DNA from: Archangium gephyra
GTDB taxonomy: Bacteria; Myxococcota; Myxococcia; Myxococcales; Myxococcaceae
Reading direction: 5' to 3'
Assembly: GCF_001027285.1 (NCBI RefSeq)
Contig: NZ_CP011509.1
Location: 3,232,501-3,296,500 of the forward strand
DNA length: 64,000 bases
The translations under genes and the position numbers were made by a program. The notes under the pieces are model-generated. The model was not told the DNA's origin, made no database searches, and worked only from the letters and a program-made list of their open reading frames with translations. Positions 24,760 to 33,821 of the stretch are shown here, one piece after another. The number at the start of each line of letters is the position of its first letter. Position 1 is the stretch's first letter.

Positions 24760-26034
24760 ATGAGCGTTGGACACCCGAGCGAGGCCCGGCGTGAGCACAC
24801 GCCCGGAGTGTTGGGCAACCGCATGGCCTTCGTGGACGTCCTGCGGGCCATCGCCATCCTCACCGTGCTCTTCCATCACCTGCCCTCGGGTCTGGGGCAT
24901 CACTTCGGCAAGCTCGGCGAGTGGGGCGGCCGGGGCGTGGATCTCTTCTTCGTCCTGTCGGGCTTCCTGATCGGCAGCACCTGCCTGGAGCGGGCCGCCA
25001 CCGCGGGCGAGCGCGGCCCGGGCAACCAGGCCAAGGCGTACTGGCTTTTGCGCTCGGCGCGCATCTTCCCGCTCTACTTCGCGCTGCTCGCCGTCTACGC
25101 CCTGGGGCTGCCTGGCTTCAATCCGGACGCCGCCTCGATCCTGCGCGACTGGTGGCGGCCCTACGTCACCTTCACGTCCAACTACTTCGCGCAGATCACG
25201 CTCGAGCTGGGCATCTTCTGGTCGCTGGCCATCGAGGAGCAGTTCTACCTCGCGGTGGGTCTGCTCATCCTCGTCTGCTCGCGGCGCCGCGAGACGCTGG
25301 CCTCGGCGTTCCTCGGGCTGTCCCTGGCCGCCATCGCCGTGTCGCTCGTGTACCGGCACGAGTTGTTCGCCCTGCGCGCGGACGGGGTCCTCCCGGAGGA
25401 CCTCTACACCTTCAAGCTCTTCCACAGCACGCTGTCGCGCATGGACCAGCTCGCGGTGGGGCTCATCAGCGCCGTTGCCTCGCACGCGTTCAATGGCTGG
25501 AAGTGGGCGCGCTCCGGGTACCAGGCCCGCCTCTCCACCTGGGCCGTCATCGCCCTGTGCCTGGGCTTCCTCGTGTACTTCCCCCACCACCCCGTCGTGG
25601 GTTTCCTGGTGATCGGCCTGGTCTTCGGCGTGTGTCTGCTCTGGGTGCAGCGTCCCGCGGCACGCATGCTCATCCTGGGCCGCTGGGAGGGCCGTGCGCT
25701 CGGGCCGCTGACGTACATCGGCAAGCTCAGCTTCGGGCTCTACATCTTCCATCCCATCACCCGCACGTGGGTGGACAAGCTGCTCCCCACCTCCGTCCTG
25801 CCCGCGGACTCTGTCCTGCGCGCCGTCGTCCTCCTGGCGGTGTGGATCGCGGTGACCACGGTGCTGGCCGCCGTCAGCTACCAGTTCTTCGAGGAGCCCC
25901 TCCTCTCCGCCGCGCGCCGCAAGTCGCGGAGCATCCTCCAGCCCCCCGCGGAGGCGAACCCCGGCGCCGCGGCACCGGGACGTCTCGCCGAGCGGGAGCT
26001 GTCGGCGGGAGTGGCTGGACCGCCCGCTTCCTGA
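24760..26034 (+). CDS. Acyltransferase 3 family membrane protein
   Basis: A 424-residue integral membrane acyltransferase (Acyl_transf_3). The family opening is at residues 22-40 (F-V-D-V-L-R-A-I-A-I-L-x-V-L-F-H-H), with the conserved Arg and the catalytic-type His pair; F-F-V-L-S-G-F-L-I-G and F-W-S-L-A-I-E-E-Q-F-Y are the next signatures. About ten membrane helices can be seen. Members acetylate or acylate sugars of O-antigen, exopolysaccharide or glycolipids in the inner membrane. The last 30 residues are Pro/Ala-rich and non-membrane. No operon partner; it ends 40 bases before a convergent gene. Confidence 0.92.
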   Translation: MSVGHPSEARREHTPGVLGNRMAFVDVLRAIAILTVLFHHLPSGLGHHFGKLGEWGGRGVDLFFVLSGFLIGSTCLERAATAGERGPGNQAKAYWLLRSARIFPLYFALLAVYALGLPGFNPDAASILRDWWRPYVTFTSNYFAQITLELGIFWSLAIEEQFYLAVGLLILVCSRRRETLASAFLGLSLAAIAVSLVYRHELFALRADGVLPEDLYTFKLFHSTLSRMDQLAVGLISAVASHAFNGWKWARSGYQARLSTWAVIALCLGFLVYFPHHPVVGFLVIGLVFGVCLLWVQRPAARMLILGRWEGRALGPLTYIGKLSFGLYIFHPITRTWVDKLLPTSVLPADSVLRAVVLLAVWIAVTTVLAAVSYQFFEEPLLSAARRKSRSILQPPAEANPGAAAPGRLAERELSAGVAGPPAS

Positions 26035-26074
26035 GCCCGCGCGACGCCGTCGCGGACCAGGAACGCGTTGGCCG

Positions 26075-26866
26075 CTACAGGAAGAGCGCGGCGGCGATTC
26101 CACCCGGCTTGTGGGCCTCTTCGCGGAACACGAACCACGGTGTCCCGAAGAGCTTCCGGGTATGGACGCGGGCCGGAGGTGCCTGGGCGGCCAGCAGGCC
26201 GTTGATGACGCTCACCACGGTGTCGCCATGCCCCACCGAGACCTTGTGCTGCTGGCCGGAGCGATCGGTCAGGACACCCGTGTGGGCGTTCTTGAGCTTG
26301 AGCGAGCAGAAGTCCGGCACGCCGATGATGGCGCACAGCCCCGCCACGAGCGCCTGGGCATACCGGGCATGGGTGTCCACCGCTGGCACCAGGAAGGTGC
26401 GATCCACCAGGGCCCGCGCCGTGACGCCCTCGCCGTAGTAGTCGACGAGCAGCCCCGCCGCGTCGTCGCGGTCCATGTCCTCCCCGGAAGAGTCCGCGGG
26501 GCGGGGCCTCCCACCGGTCAGCTCGTTGATGGCCCGGAGGGGCAGGGCGCGCAGCCGCTCCTGGCACGTCGCGGGCGTCCACTCCGTGAGCAGCCCCCAG
26601 GCATGGAGCTGGGCCACCGCTTCCCCCATGGGCACTCGCAGGGACGTAGGATCCGGCGGCGCGAGCAGCACCCGCAACGCCTTGGGCTTGCCGGTCAGCC
26701 CGGTGCCGATCAGTACCTTCCCCCGGGCACCCTCCTGGACGTTGCGGGTGTCGCACGCCGAGATGTCGAAGGAGAGCTCCTCGCCCCCCTCGAGCACGAG
26801 CGTGCCGAAGCCCTGCATGGGTTTGAAGCTCTTCACGGTGCAGGGAACGGGGGGGCGTTGAGTCAT
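26075..26866 (-). CDS. Hypothetical protein with cold-shock-like N-terminus
   Basis: A 263-residue protein from ATG 26866; ATG 26902/26899 or further upstream are possible, as no start has a clear ribosome-binding site. The first 60 residues (T-V-K-S-F-K-P-M-Q-G-F-G-T-L-V-L-E, then L-S-F-D-I-S and G-A-R-G-K-V-L-I-G) have the length and strand pattern of a cold-shock/OB fold, but the RNP motifs are poor. The rest, including D-D-A-A-G-L-L-V-D-Y-Y-G and a C-terminal G-T-P-W-F-V-F-R-E-E, is unrecognised. Convergent with the acyltransferase and divergent from the VWA lipoprotein. Confidence 0.55.
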   Translation of the reverse strand: MTQRPPVPCTVKSFKPMQGFGTLVLEGGEELSFDISACDTRNVQEGARGKVLIGTGLTGKPKALRVLLAPPDPTSLRVPMGEAVAQLHAWGLLTEWTPATCQERLRALPLRAINELTGGRPRPADSSGEDMDRDDAAGLLVDYYGEGVTARALVDRTFLVPAVDTHARYAQALVAGLCAIIGVPDFCSLKLKNAHTGVLTDRSGQQHKVSVGHGDTVVSVINGLLAAQAPPARVHTRKLFGTPWFVFREEAHKPGGIAAALFL

Positions 26867-27059
26867 GAGCATGAGCGTGATGGGGAGAGGCTTCAGCATC
26901 ATCCTGGGGTGGAGCTTCATTCTCCGCCTCCGAGCCAGGACATGGCTGTCAGGGGCCAGGGGGAAGCATGTGCTCGCGCACCGTGAAATCAAGGGGTTGA
27001 GCGCGGAATGGGACTTGCTGTGGCGCGAGGTCCCCTTCCCTGGATGGAGGATGACAGAC

Positions 27060-28472
27060 ATGACGCGAAAGCATCTGGCCGCGCTGTGGGTGGCGTTGTC
27101 GTTGGTGGGCTGTGGTGGTGGTTCCTCGGGCTTTGGAGCGACTCCGGGCGGTGCGCAGGACATCTCGCTGGCGCGAACGAAGATCGATCAGGGCGTGGTG
27201 CCCTCTCCGGAGGACTTCGTCGTCGAGGGGCTCTACTCGGAGCATGACCTGCCGCTGGACGGCCCGCCCTGCGAGCAGGTGCTGTGCCTGCGCACGGCGA
27301 CGGGCATCGCGCCGGCCATCGACACGGGGCGCCAGGAGGTGTTCGTGCAGGTGGGGTTCTCCTCGGGCGTGGACCCGGCCACCTTCCACCGCAAGCCGCT
27401 CGACGTGGCCCTGGTCATCGACCACTCGGGCTCCATGGGGGGCGAGCCGATGGAGGCGGTGAAGGCCGCCGCGCGCACGCTGGTGGACAAGCTGAACGAG
27501 AACGACACCCTCTCGCTGGTCATCTTCGATAACACGGCCAGCACGCTGGTGGCTCAGGGCGGCGTGAAGGATCGCGCGGCACTCAAGCGCTCCATCGACA
27601 CGATCCATGAGGCGGGCGGCACGTGCATCGAGTGTGGGCTGCGCGAGGGATTCAAGCAGCTCGCCACGAGGCAGGTGGAGCCGTCGAGGGCCCGCCGGCT
27701 CTTCCTCTTCACGGACGCGATGCCCAACGTGGGCGCCACGGGCGACGGTGAGTTCATGGACCTGCTGCGTGACAACTCCCAGAAGGGCCTGGACACGACG
27801 GTGTTCGGCGTGAACGTCGCGTTCGGGCAGGAGCTCGTCACGAAGATGTCCGCCGTGCGCGGTTCGAACTACTACTACCTGGGCAACGCGGAGCAGACGC
27901 GGAAGGTGTTCGACGAGGACTTCGACTTCCTGGTGACGCCCATCGCCTATGACTTGAAGATGGCGCTCACGCCGGCCGAGGGCACCCGGGTGGAGGCGGT
28001 GTATGGCCTGCCCGGAGTGGAGCCCGGGGTGAGCGAGGCGGTGATGGAGGTGTCCACGGTGTTCCTCTCGCGGCGTCGCGGCGCGGTGCTGGTGCGGCTG
28101 AGCCGGCCGGAGCAGGGGCAGGTGCCGCCCAACCAGCAGCTGGTGTCGAGCGCGTTCTCCTTCAGCGCGGCGGAGGGGAACTCGTCCACGGGTGTCTCGC
28201 TCACGGCGAGCTACGAGGGCAGCGAGCCGCTCGCGTCCTCGGAGGCGTGGTACTCGCAGCGCACGGTGCGCAAGACGGTGGCGCTGACGAACTTCATCCT
28301 CGGGGCCCGGAGGGCGTGCGAGCAGTGGAACAAGGGCGAGAAGGCACAGGCCCGCGAGGTAGCGGACCGGACGGCGGCCCTGCTGCGGTCGGAGGCGGAG
28401 GTGCTGGATGACGCGCCGCTGCGCGCCGAGGCGGAGCTCGCGAACAAGCTCGCCGCGTTGATGGCGCGCTGA
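27060..28472 (+). CDS. VWA domain lipoprotein
   Basis: A 470-residue lipoprotein. ATG 27060 is nine bases after GGAGG; ATG 27051 abuts it and is unlikely. Signal peptide and lipobox (S-L-V-G-C) at about residue 19. Residues about 118-300 form a von Willebrand A domain with a complete MIDAS (D-H-S-G-S near 127, a downstream Thr, and F-T-D-A-M-P), so it can bind Mg and a protein ligand. The order VIT-like strand region, VWA, and C-terminal helical domain resembles inter-alpha-trypsin-inhibitor/YfbK-like proteins. Two cysteines in G-T-C-I-E-C-G may pair. It faces the outer membrane or periplasm. Ligand unknown. Confidence 0.85.
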   Translation: MTRKHLAALWVALSLVGCGGGSSGFGATPGGAQDISLARTKIDQGVVPSPEDFVVEGLYSEHDLPLDGPPCEQVLCLRTATGIAPAIDTGRQEVFVQVGFSSGVDPATFHRKPLDVALVIDHSGSMGGEPMEAVKAAARTLVDKLNENDTLSLVIFDNTASTLVAQGGVKDRAALKRSIDTIHEAGGTCIECGLREGFKQLATRQVEPSRARRLFLFTDAMPNVGATGDGEFMDLLRDNSQKGLDTTVFGVNVAFGQELVTKMSAVRGSNYYYLGNAEQTRKVFDEDFDFLVTPIAYDLKMALTPAEGTRVEAVYGLPGVEPGVSEAVMEVSTVFLSRRRGAVLVRLSRPEQGQVPPNQQLVSSAFSFSAAEGNSSTGVSLTASYEGSEPLASSEAWYSQRTVRKTVALTNFILGARRACEQWNKGEKAQAREVADRTAALLRSEAEVLDDAPLRAEAELANKLAALMAR

Positions 28473-28525
28473 CAAGAGCCCTGAAACCCCAAGGACCCCC
28501 AGAGCCCCCAAGAACCCCCAAGAAC

Positions 28526-28561
28526 CCCTCTCCCGCCGGGAGAGGGACGGGGTGAGGGTAT
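28526..28561. repeat. REP-like palindromic element, copy A
   Basis: CCCTCTCCC-GCC-GGGAGAGGG (28526-28546) is followed by ACGGGGTGAGGGTAT. The same unit occurs at 36117. Both lie just after a + strand gene, so it may help stabilise or end transcripts. Short direct C-rich repeats precede it (28490-28525). Confidence 0.7.
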
Positions 28562-28593
28562 CGAGAACCCGGGGTTGAACCCAGGGCCTGTGA

Positions 28594-29361
28594 CTACTTG
28601 CCCGGAGTCCCAGGCCGCGCGGGCCAGCGCACGGTCCACGTCTGGATCTGGAACAGCCCCTTCTGGTTGGGAACATGGGCGGCCACCAGGGCCACGTCGC
28701 CGTTCACCGCGGAGGAGAGGGACGTCTCGGGGCCGAACTCATTCCACACGAGCCGGGTGCGCACGGGCCCGTAGGAATAGGGTGTCCAGGTGCTGAACAC
28801 CAGTTGGTAGTACTCGTTGATCCAGAAGACGCCGCGCTCGGAGCCTTGCTGAAGCGGCTCGGCGATCAGCTCGATCCCCATGGGGCCGTCGAGGATCCTG
28901 CCGAACGCGGCACAGCGCTGCTCGAGGGAGGCGATCCGCAGGTGGCACCGCAAGGCCTCACCCCGGTAGATGTGGATCCACTCCACGTTCGCGCCGTCGC
29001 TCACGATGGCGGTGCTCGTTCCGTACCCCAGGAAGACGCGCCGGAGGACGGCCTGCTCCGTCTCGGCGGACATGCCCGGGACCCTGGGCCACCGGTTGGC
29101 CGTCCGGAAGGAGGGAGGGGCCTTGGAGGCGGGGATGACCTGGGCCTCGGTCGAGGGCTTTCCATCGAGGCCGTACGGCTGGGAGAAGGAGCGCCCATCG
29201 ATTGACGAGCGGTACGTCACGACGAAGCCCTGATCCGAGCGGGTGACGTTCGGATAGACGTCACCGGGAGGCGTCTGGTGCGCGTGGGCGAGGGCGCCCG
29301 TCATCCACGCGGCGAGCAGGACTCCGCGCGCCACGGCTCCAACCTGGGGGTTCTGGCTCAT
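28594..29361 (-). CDS. Secreted hypothetical protein
   Basis: A 255-residue protein with a signal peptide (residues about 8-27, cleavage near A-H-A-H). The mature part has strands and two cysteines (L-R-C-H and Q-R-C-A) but no recognised family motif. It is tail-to-tail with the VWA lipoprotein and lies 44 bases upstream of the sulfatase-like gene that follows on the same strand, so the two might share a transcript. Function unknown. Confidence 0.6.
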   Translation of the reverse strand: MSQNPQVGAVARGVLLAAWMTGALAHAHQTPPGDVYPNVTRSDQGFVVTYRSSIDGRSFSQPYGLDGKPSTEAQVIPASKAPPSFRTANRWPRVPGMSAETEQAVLRRVFLGYGTSTAIVSDGANVEWIHIYRGEALRCHLRIASLEQRCAAFGRILDGPMGIELIAEPLQQGSERGVFWINEYYQLVFSTWTPYSYGPVRTRLVWNEFGPETSLSSAVNGDVALVAAHVPNQKGLFQIQTWTVRWPARPGTPGK

Positions 29362-29405
29362 TCCCCGAGCCTACCCGAGAGCCCGGCCACGGTGGGCCCC
29401 CCGGG

Positions 29406-31640
29406 TCATTCGCGGGGCCGGTTCGCCTCGGGCTCGGGGTCCGGAGTCCCCTGGAGGTAGCCGGCCTGCTGGAGGGCCTCGATGGCGGCCTGGCCGATGT
29501 GGCCCTGGGCCGTGGTGGTGCTCTGGCGCTTCCACAGCTCGAGCTGCGCGCGCAGGGCGGTGGAGGCCGCTTCGGCCCGGGCGGAGTCCTCTCCGGCGAT
29601 GTCGCGCTGTCCGGAGGGATCCTTCGCCAGGTCATACAGCTCACGCGGCTTCACGGTGGTGACCAGCCCGTAGGAGAGAACGGACTCCTTCCCCTCGGGG
29701 TTGATGATGACGAGCTCATCGCCGCGGTACTGCGCGAAGAAGTAGCCCTTGCAGTCGGCGTAGGCGGGGGCCTCGGGGAGTGGCTCGCCCCGGAGCGCGG
29801 GGGACAGGTCCCTGCCGTCCAGCCCGGGCGGGTGCGGCACTCCGGCGAGCGAGAGCAGGGTGGGGAACAGGTCGATGAGCTGGACGCGGGACGGGATGCG
29901 CAGCCCGGAGGCGAGGTTCCCCTCCCAGGCGATGATGAGCGGGACCTGGAGGACGGAATGGTGGGGCGCGACGTGCTCGAGCACGGCACCGTGCTCGCCG
30001 AGCCGCTCGCCATGGTCGGCGGTGATGACGACGATGGTGCGCTCCAGCACGCCCTGCTGGTCCAGCATGGCGAGCATCGTCTGGATCTCCTGGTCCGCGT
30101 CCACGATGGCCGAGTCATAGAGCGCGTTGATGTGCTCCTGCTCGCGGGGCGTGACGTCCCCGGGCGACATGAACTGGTTGTGGTCCTCCTGGGTGAAGGC
30201 GTTCTGGAAGCGTCCCTCGTAGCCCGGGTCGAAGCGGAGCGGCTGCCGGGGGGTGAGCGGGTAGTGGACGTTCTCCAGGTGGAACCAGGCGAAGGTGGGG
30301 TGGTCGGCGAACTGCGCGGCGAGCCGCTCGAGCTGCTTCTGGGGCGAGGGCTTGATGAAGACGTTGATGCGGTCCGCGTCGTCGAAGTCGGACAGGTCGA
30401 TGGGCGGGAAGAGCGCCTGGTCGGTGCCGGCGAAGGTGTCGTAGCCGTGCGCGGCGAGGAGCTGGGGAAGGGTCGCGAGGTCGGGCGGAGGACGCTGCCC
30501 GCGGTCCTGGACGCCGGTGTTGAGGGGGTAGCGGCCGGTCATCAGGGAGGTGATGGAGGGCCAGGTCAGGCAGGACTGGGCGGTCGCGCGGTCGAACTGG
30601 ACGCCCGAGCGCGCCACGTGATCGATCATCGGCGAGGTGTTGCGCCCATGGCCATAGGTGCCCAGGTGATCGGCGCGCAGGGCGTCCACGGTGATGAGCA
30701 GGATGTTGGGAGCGGACGAGGCGCTCATGACGCGGGGAGTGGCCCAGAGGCCCCGCGCCTCGCCCGTGCCGCCGGCGGCCTGGGCCTCCAGGGTGATGCG
30801 CGAGCGCTGGCCGGCCTCGCCCTCCAGGCGCAGCCGCTGGTCGTGCCACTTCAGGTCCGCGGGGACCACCTCGTCGAGCAGCACGCGGTCATCCTGGCGG
30901 GCGATGAAGCGCACCGGGGCTCCGCGCGAGCCCTGCTCGTGGCCCAGGCCCACCCAGAGCTCGGCGCGCTCGGGCAGGGTGACCTCGAAGGTGTAGCGGC
31001 CGCCGGGACGCGCCACGAGCCCCGTGCGCCAGCTGGAGCCCGTCGGGCTGGCGTTGGCGGCGCGGCGGATGAGTCGCGAGAGGATGGGGTTGCCCGGGGT
31101 GCGCCAGTCCGGCATGTCCGCGTTCAGCACCTCGATGCGCCGCACGGCGTTGGCCGCGCCGGAGATGACGAGCAGGCCCGCCCCCGCGTTCGCGGGCAGG
31201 TGAGCGAAGCGCTGGCACATCCACTGCCCGTTGGGAGCGCGCGAGGAGCGCAGGCAGGGCCCCAGCTCCTTGCCGGGGAGGGGCCCGTCGATGGGCCGGG
31301 GCTGACCCCCGAAGGCCGCGGCCTCGGCGGCGTTGAGGCTGCGCAGGGTGATGACGGGACGGGGGGCACCGGTGTCCGCCATCAGGACGCGGAGCACGAA
31401 GCCGCGCACGGGCTCCACCGGGATGGGCACGGCGAGCGCGGCGTGGCCCGTGGCATCCGGGAAGCTGTCCAGCTCGAGCAGCGCCGGCTCCGAGGGCGGG
31501 GCCGGGACCTCGAGGGCGTTCGCCAGGGCATCGATGAGGCGCGGGGACGTGGGGGGCGCGGCGTGGGGCCGCAGGGTGAAGGCCAGCCCCAGCGCGCCGG
31601 CCAGCAGCACCAGCAGGACGAGCATCCGCGCGCGCTTCAT
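29406..31640 (-). CDS. Sulfatase-fold protein with Thr at the nucleophile site
   Basis: A 744-residue protein of the alkaline phosphatase/sulfatase superfamily. ATG 31640 has GGGAGGA upstream and overlaps the stop of the preceding sulfatase-like gene (ATGA). A single N-terminal membrane anchor (residues about 6-25) places it in the periplasm. After about 330 residues of beta-rich N-domain comes N-I-L-L-I-T-V-D-A-L-R-A-D-H-L-G, the first metal site, then T-W-P-S-I-T-S-L-M-T-G where true sulfatases have C-x-P-S-R, and V-I-T-A-D-H-G-E-R. The formylglycine Cys is Thr and the Arg is Ile, so it is probably not an active sulfatase; Thr nucleophiles occur in phosphotransferases of this superfamily. 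This is inference. Confidence 0.82.
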   Translation of the reverse strand: MKRARMLVLLVLLAGALGLAFTLRPHAAPPTSPRLIDALANALEVPAPPSEPALLELDSFPDATGHAALAVPIPVEPVRGFVLRVLMADTGAPRPVITLRSLNAAEAAAFGGQPRPIDGPLPGKELGPCLRSSRAPNGQWMCQRFAHLPANAGAGLLVISGAANAVRRIEVLNADMPDWRTPGNPILSRLIRRAANASPTGSSWRTGLVARPGGRYTFEVTLPERAELWVGLGHEQGSRGAPVRFIARQDDRVLLDEVVPADLKWHDQRLRLEGEAGQRSRITLEAQAAGGTGEARGLWATPRVMSASSAPNILLITVDALRADHLGTYGHGRNTSPMIDHVARSGVQFDRATAQSCLTWPSITSLMTGRYPLNTGVQDRGQRPPPDLATLPQLLAAHGYDTFAGTDQALFPPIDLSDFDDADRINVFIKPSPQKQLERLAAQFADHPTFAWFHLENVHYPLTPRQPLRFDPGYEGRFQNAFTQEDHNQFMSPGDVTPREQEHINALYDSAIVDADQEIQTMLAMLDQQGVLERTIVVITADHGERLGEHGAVLEHVAPHHSVLQVPLIIAWEGNLASGLRIPSRVQLIDLFPTLLSLAGVPHPPGLDGRDLSPALRGEPLPEAPAYADCKGYFFAQYRGDELVIINPEGKESVLSYGLVTTVKPRELYDLAKDPSGQRDIAGEDSARAEAASTALRAQLELWKRQSTTTAQGHIGQAAIEALQQAGYLQGTPDPEPEANRPRE

Positions 31641-33715
31641 TGTTCCTCCCGGAAGACGAGCTGCTCGCGCGCGTCCAGCCAGCGCAGGGGATCCTTCGCC
31701 ATCCAGCGCAGCAGCTCCGCTCTCAGCGAGGCGGTGACGTCCGGGTGCTCGCCGGCCACGTCCCGCTGCGCGTGGGGGTCGGCCTTCAAGTCGAACAGCC
31801 GCCAGCGGGGCGACTCGTTCGTCGGCGTGTAGACGAGCTCCCAGGGTCCCCGCCGCGCGGCGCGGAGCTTGGCCGTCACCGTCCGGTCCAGCCACGAGCG
31901 CTTGAGCACGAGCGCATGCGTACCGGGCTCGACCTCCAGCAGCTCCAGCAGGGCCGGGTAGGTGAGGGCGCCGGGCGGTTGAGAGCGGGGGCCTCCGAGC
32001 CAGAGGGTGGTCTCGGCGAAGACGGTGCGGTCCTCGGGAATCGGCTGGAGCAGGGAGCGGCCGTCGAGGCCCTCGGGCACCTTCAGTTGGAGCGCGTCGA
32101 GGAGGGTGGGCATGAGGTCCACCCCGCTGGCGAGCCCCTCGCGGGTAACGGGCGTGATGCCGGGGCCCTGGAGCAACAGGGCGGTGCGGTTGGCGGCGTC
32201 ACCGCCCTCGAACCACTTGCCGTGCTCGGTGGTGGTGCCGGGCTCGAAGAGGTTCTCGCCGTGGTCTCCCGTCACCACGAGGAGCCGGTCCTTGACGCCG
32301 TCGGCCTCGAGCCGCTCGACGAGCCGGCCCACCTCGCGATCGAAGGCCCGGAGGCTGCCGTCGTAGAGGGCGCGGATCTGCTCGATGTCGGCGTCGGCCG
32401 GACGCTCGGAGACGCGGGCGAGGTCGTTGAGCTGCTGGAGCTCGTAGGAGTAGCGGCTGGAGCCGGAGTAGTCGGGCCGTGTATAGGCGCGCGCGTCCGG
32501 CATGGGCGGAGCGAAGGGCGCGTGGGTGACGGAGTAGAAGGCCACCAGGAGGAAGGGCTTGTCGCTGGCCTCGAGCCGCTCGAGCTGGGCGAGGACGCGC
32601 CCGGTGAGCACGGACGGGTCGGCGTTCACCGGGAGGTAGCGGGCCACGGGGAACAGGCGCTGGCCGAGCGGGCCGCTGAAGAAGGCGAGCGCGAGGGGCA
32701 GGCGCTGGAAGGACTCGCGATCCGCGAAGACCTCGACGCTCGTTTCGGGAGGGGCGTCGACGACGTCGAAGCCGTAGCGGACGCGGTTGAACATCTCACC
32801 GGCGTAGTCGCTCACCACGGCGGTGTTGTAGCCCTGGGCGGCGAGCACGCGGGGGAGCGTGGGCAGGAGCACGTTCGACACCTCGGCGCGGGGGAAGAGG
32901 TCCCGGATGCCGTGGCGGTGTGGGTAGACGCCCGTGAGCAGCGAGGTCCACGACGCGGTGGTGCTGGCGATGGGCACGACGTGGTTGGCCACCCACAGGC
33001 TCTTGCCGCGCAGGGCATCCAGGTGGGGGGTGGTGTCGCGCGGGTTGCCCTCGGAGGTGAAGCGGTCGGGCCGGAGCGAGTCGGCGGCGAGGATGATGAT
33101 GGACCTGCCCTGGGCGCGCGAGGTGTGCTTCATCGGCAGCGCGGAGGCGAGGGCCACGAGGAGCGCCGCTCCACCGGTGAAGAGGGCCTTGCGTCCGAGC
33201 AGGAGCCGGCGGTGCCGCACGAGCGCGGCCACGGCCCAGGCGGCGCCGAGGCAGAGCAGGAGCAGGTCCAGGCCGCGCTCGCCGAGGCCTTCCACGAGTG
33301 CCACCTGGAAGCGCGCGCGCGGGCCACCGGCGCGCCAGAGCATGTCCTCGAAGAGGGCGGGGCGGTGGGCGATCGTCCGTGCCACCTGGACGGCGGCGAG
33401 CAGCACCCCGAGGCCGGCCACCCGGGGACGGGAGGGACGGAGGCCGAGCCCGAGCAGGAGGACGCGGGCCGCGACGCCGCAGAGGGCCCCCACGAGCACC
33501 ACCCCCAGGATGAGCGCGGCCTGGAAACCGAGGATGTGGGCAGTGAGGGCCGACATCTCCTCGCGCACCTGACCGGTGAGTTGCCGCCACGCGGGGAGCA
33601 GGAAGGCCCCGAGCGAGAGCAGGTGCAGCGCCAGGAGGAGGCCGGCGCCCAGGCCAGCCGCCTCGAGCCAGGGCCGTGCCCTCGAGACCCGGGAAGCGGG
33701 CGGGTGAGAACTCAT
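31637..33715 (-). CDS. Membrane-anchored sulfatase-fold protein
   Basis: A 692-residue protein with about five membrane segments in the first 200 residues, then a periplasmic sulfatase-like domain: S-I-I-I-L-A-A-D-S-L-R-P-D-R-F (metal ligands), T-T-A-S-W-T-S-L-L-T-G in place of the C-x-P-S-R loop, and V-V-T-G-D-H-G-E-N-L-F. As in its neighbour the modified Cys is Thr. The layout (several helices plus a periplasmic catalytic domain) is like phosphoethanolamine or glycerophosphate transferases. It overlaps the next gene by four bases, so both are co-translated and may act together on envelope polymers. Start chosen at ATG 33715; an ATG 36 bases upstream is possible. Confidence 0.82.
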   Translation of the reverse strand: MSSHPPASRVSRARPWLEAAGLGAGLLLALHLLSLGAFLLPAWRQLTGQVREEMSALTAHILGFQAALILGVVLVGALCGVAARVLLLGLGLRPSRPRVAGLGVLLAAVQVARTIAHRPALFEDMLWRAGGPRARFQVALVEGLGERGLDLLLLCLGAAWAVAALVRHRRLLLGRKALFTGGAALLVALASALPMKHTSRAQGRSIIILAADSLRPDRFTSEGNPRDTTPHLDALRGKSLWVANHVVPIASTTASWTSLLTGVYPHRHGIRDLFPRAEVSNVLLPTLPRVLAAQGYNTAVVSDYAGEMFNRVRYGFDVVDAPPETSVEVFADRESFQRLPLALAFFSGPLGQRLFPVARYLPVNADPSVLTGRVLAQLERLEASDKPFLLVAFYSVTHAPFAPPMPDARAYTRPDYSGSSRYSYELQQLNDLARVSERPADADIEQIRALYDGSLRAFDREVGRLVERLEADGVKDRLLVVTGDHGENLFEPGTTTEHGKWFEGGDAANRTALLLQGPGITPVTREGLASGVDLMPTLLDALQLKVPEGLDGRSLLQPIPEDRTVFAETTLWLGGPRSQPPGALTYPALLELLEVEPGTHALVLKRSWLDRTVTAKLRAARRGPWELVYTPTNESPRWRLFDLKADPHAQRDVAGEHPDVTASLRAELLRWMAKDPLRWLDAREQLVFREEQ

Positions 33716-33821
33716 GTCGGGCAAGAAACCTGATCCGCCGATGGGCATGCAAGGAATTGCGGCTGGGAAGCTCCCCTGCCCGTTCCCGGTCCCGGCGGTC
33801 GAGCGCCAGGCGGGGCACAGC

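Noticed and set aside
29499-31832. 777-codon frame opposite the sulfatase-like genes
   Set aside because: Antisense shadow; the minus-strand proteins have real motifs, this one has none.
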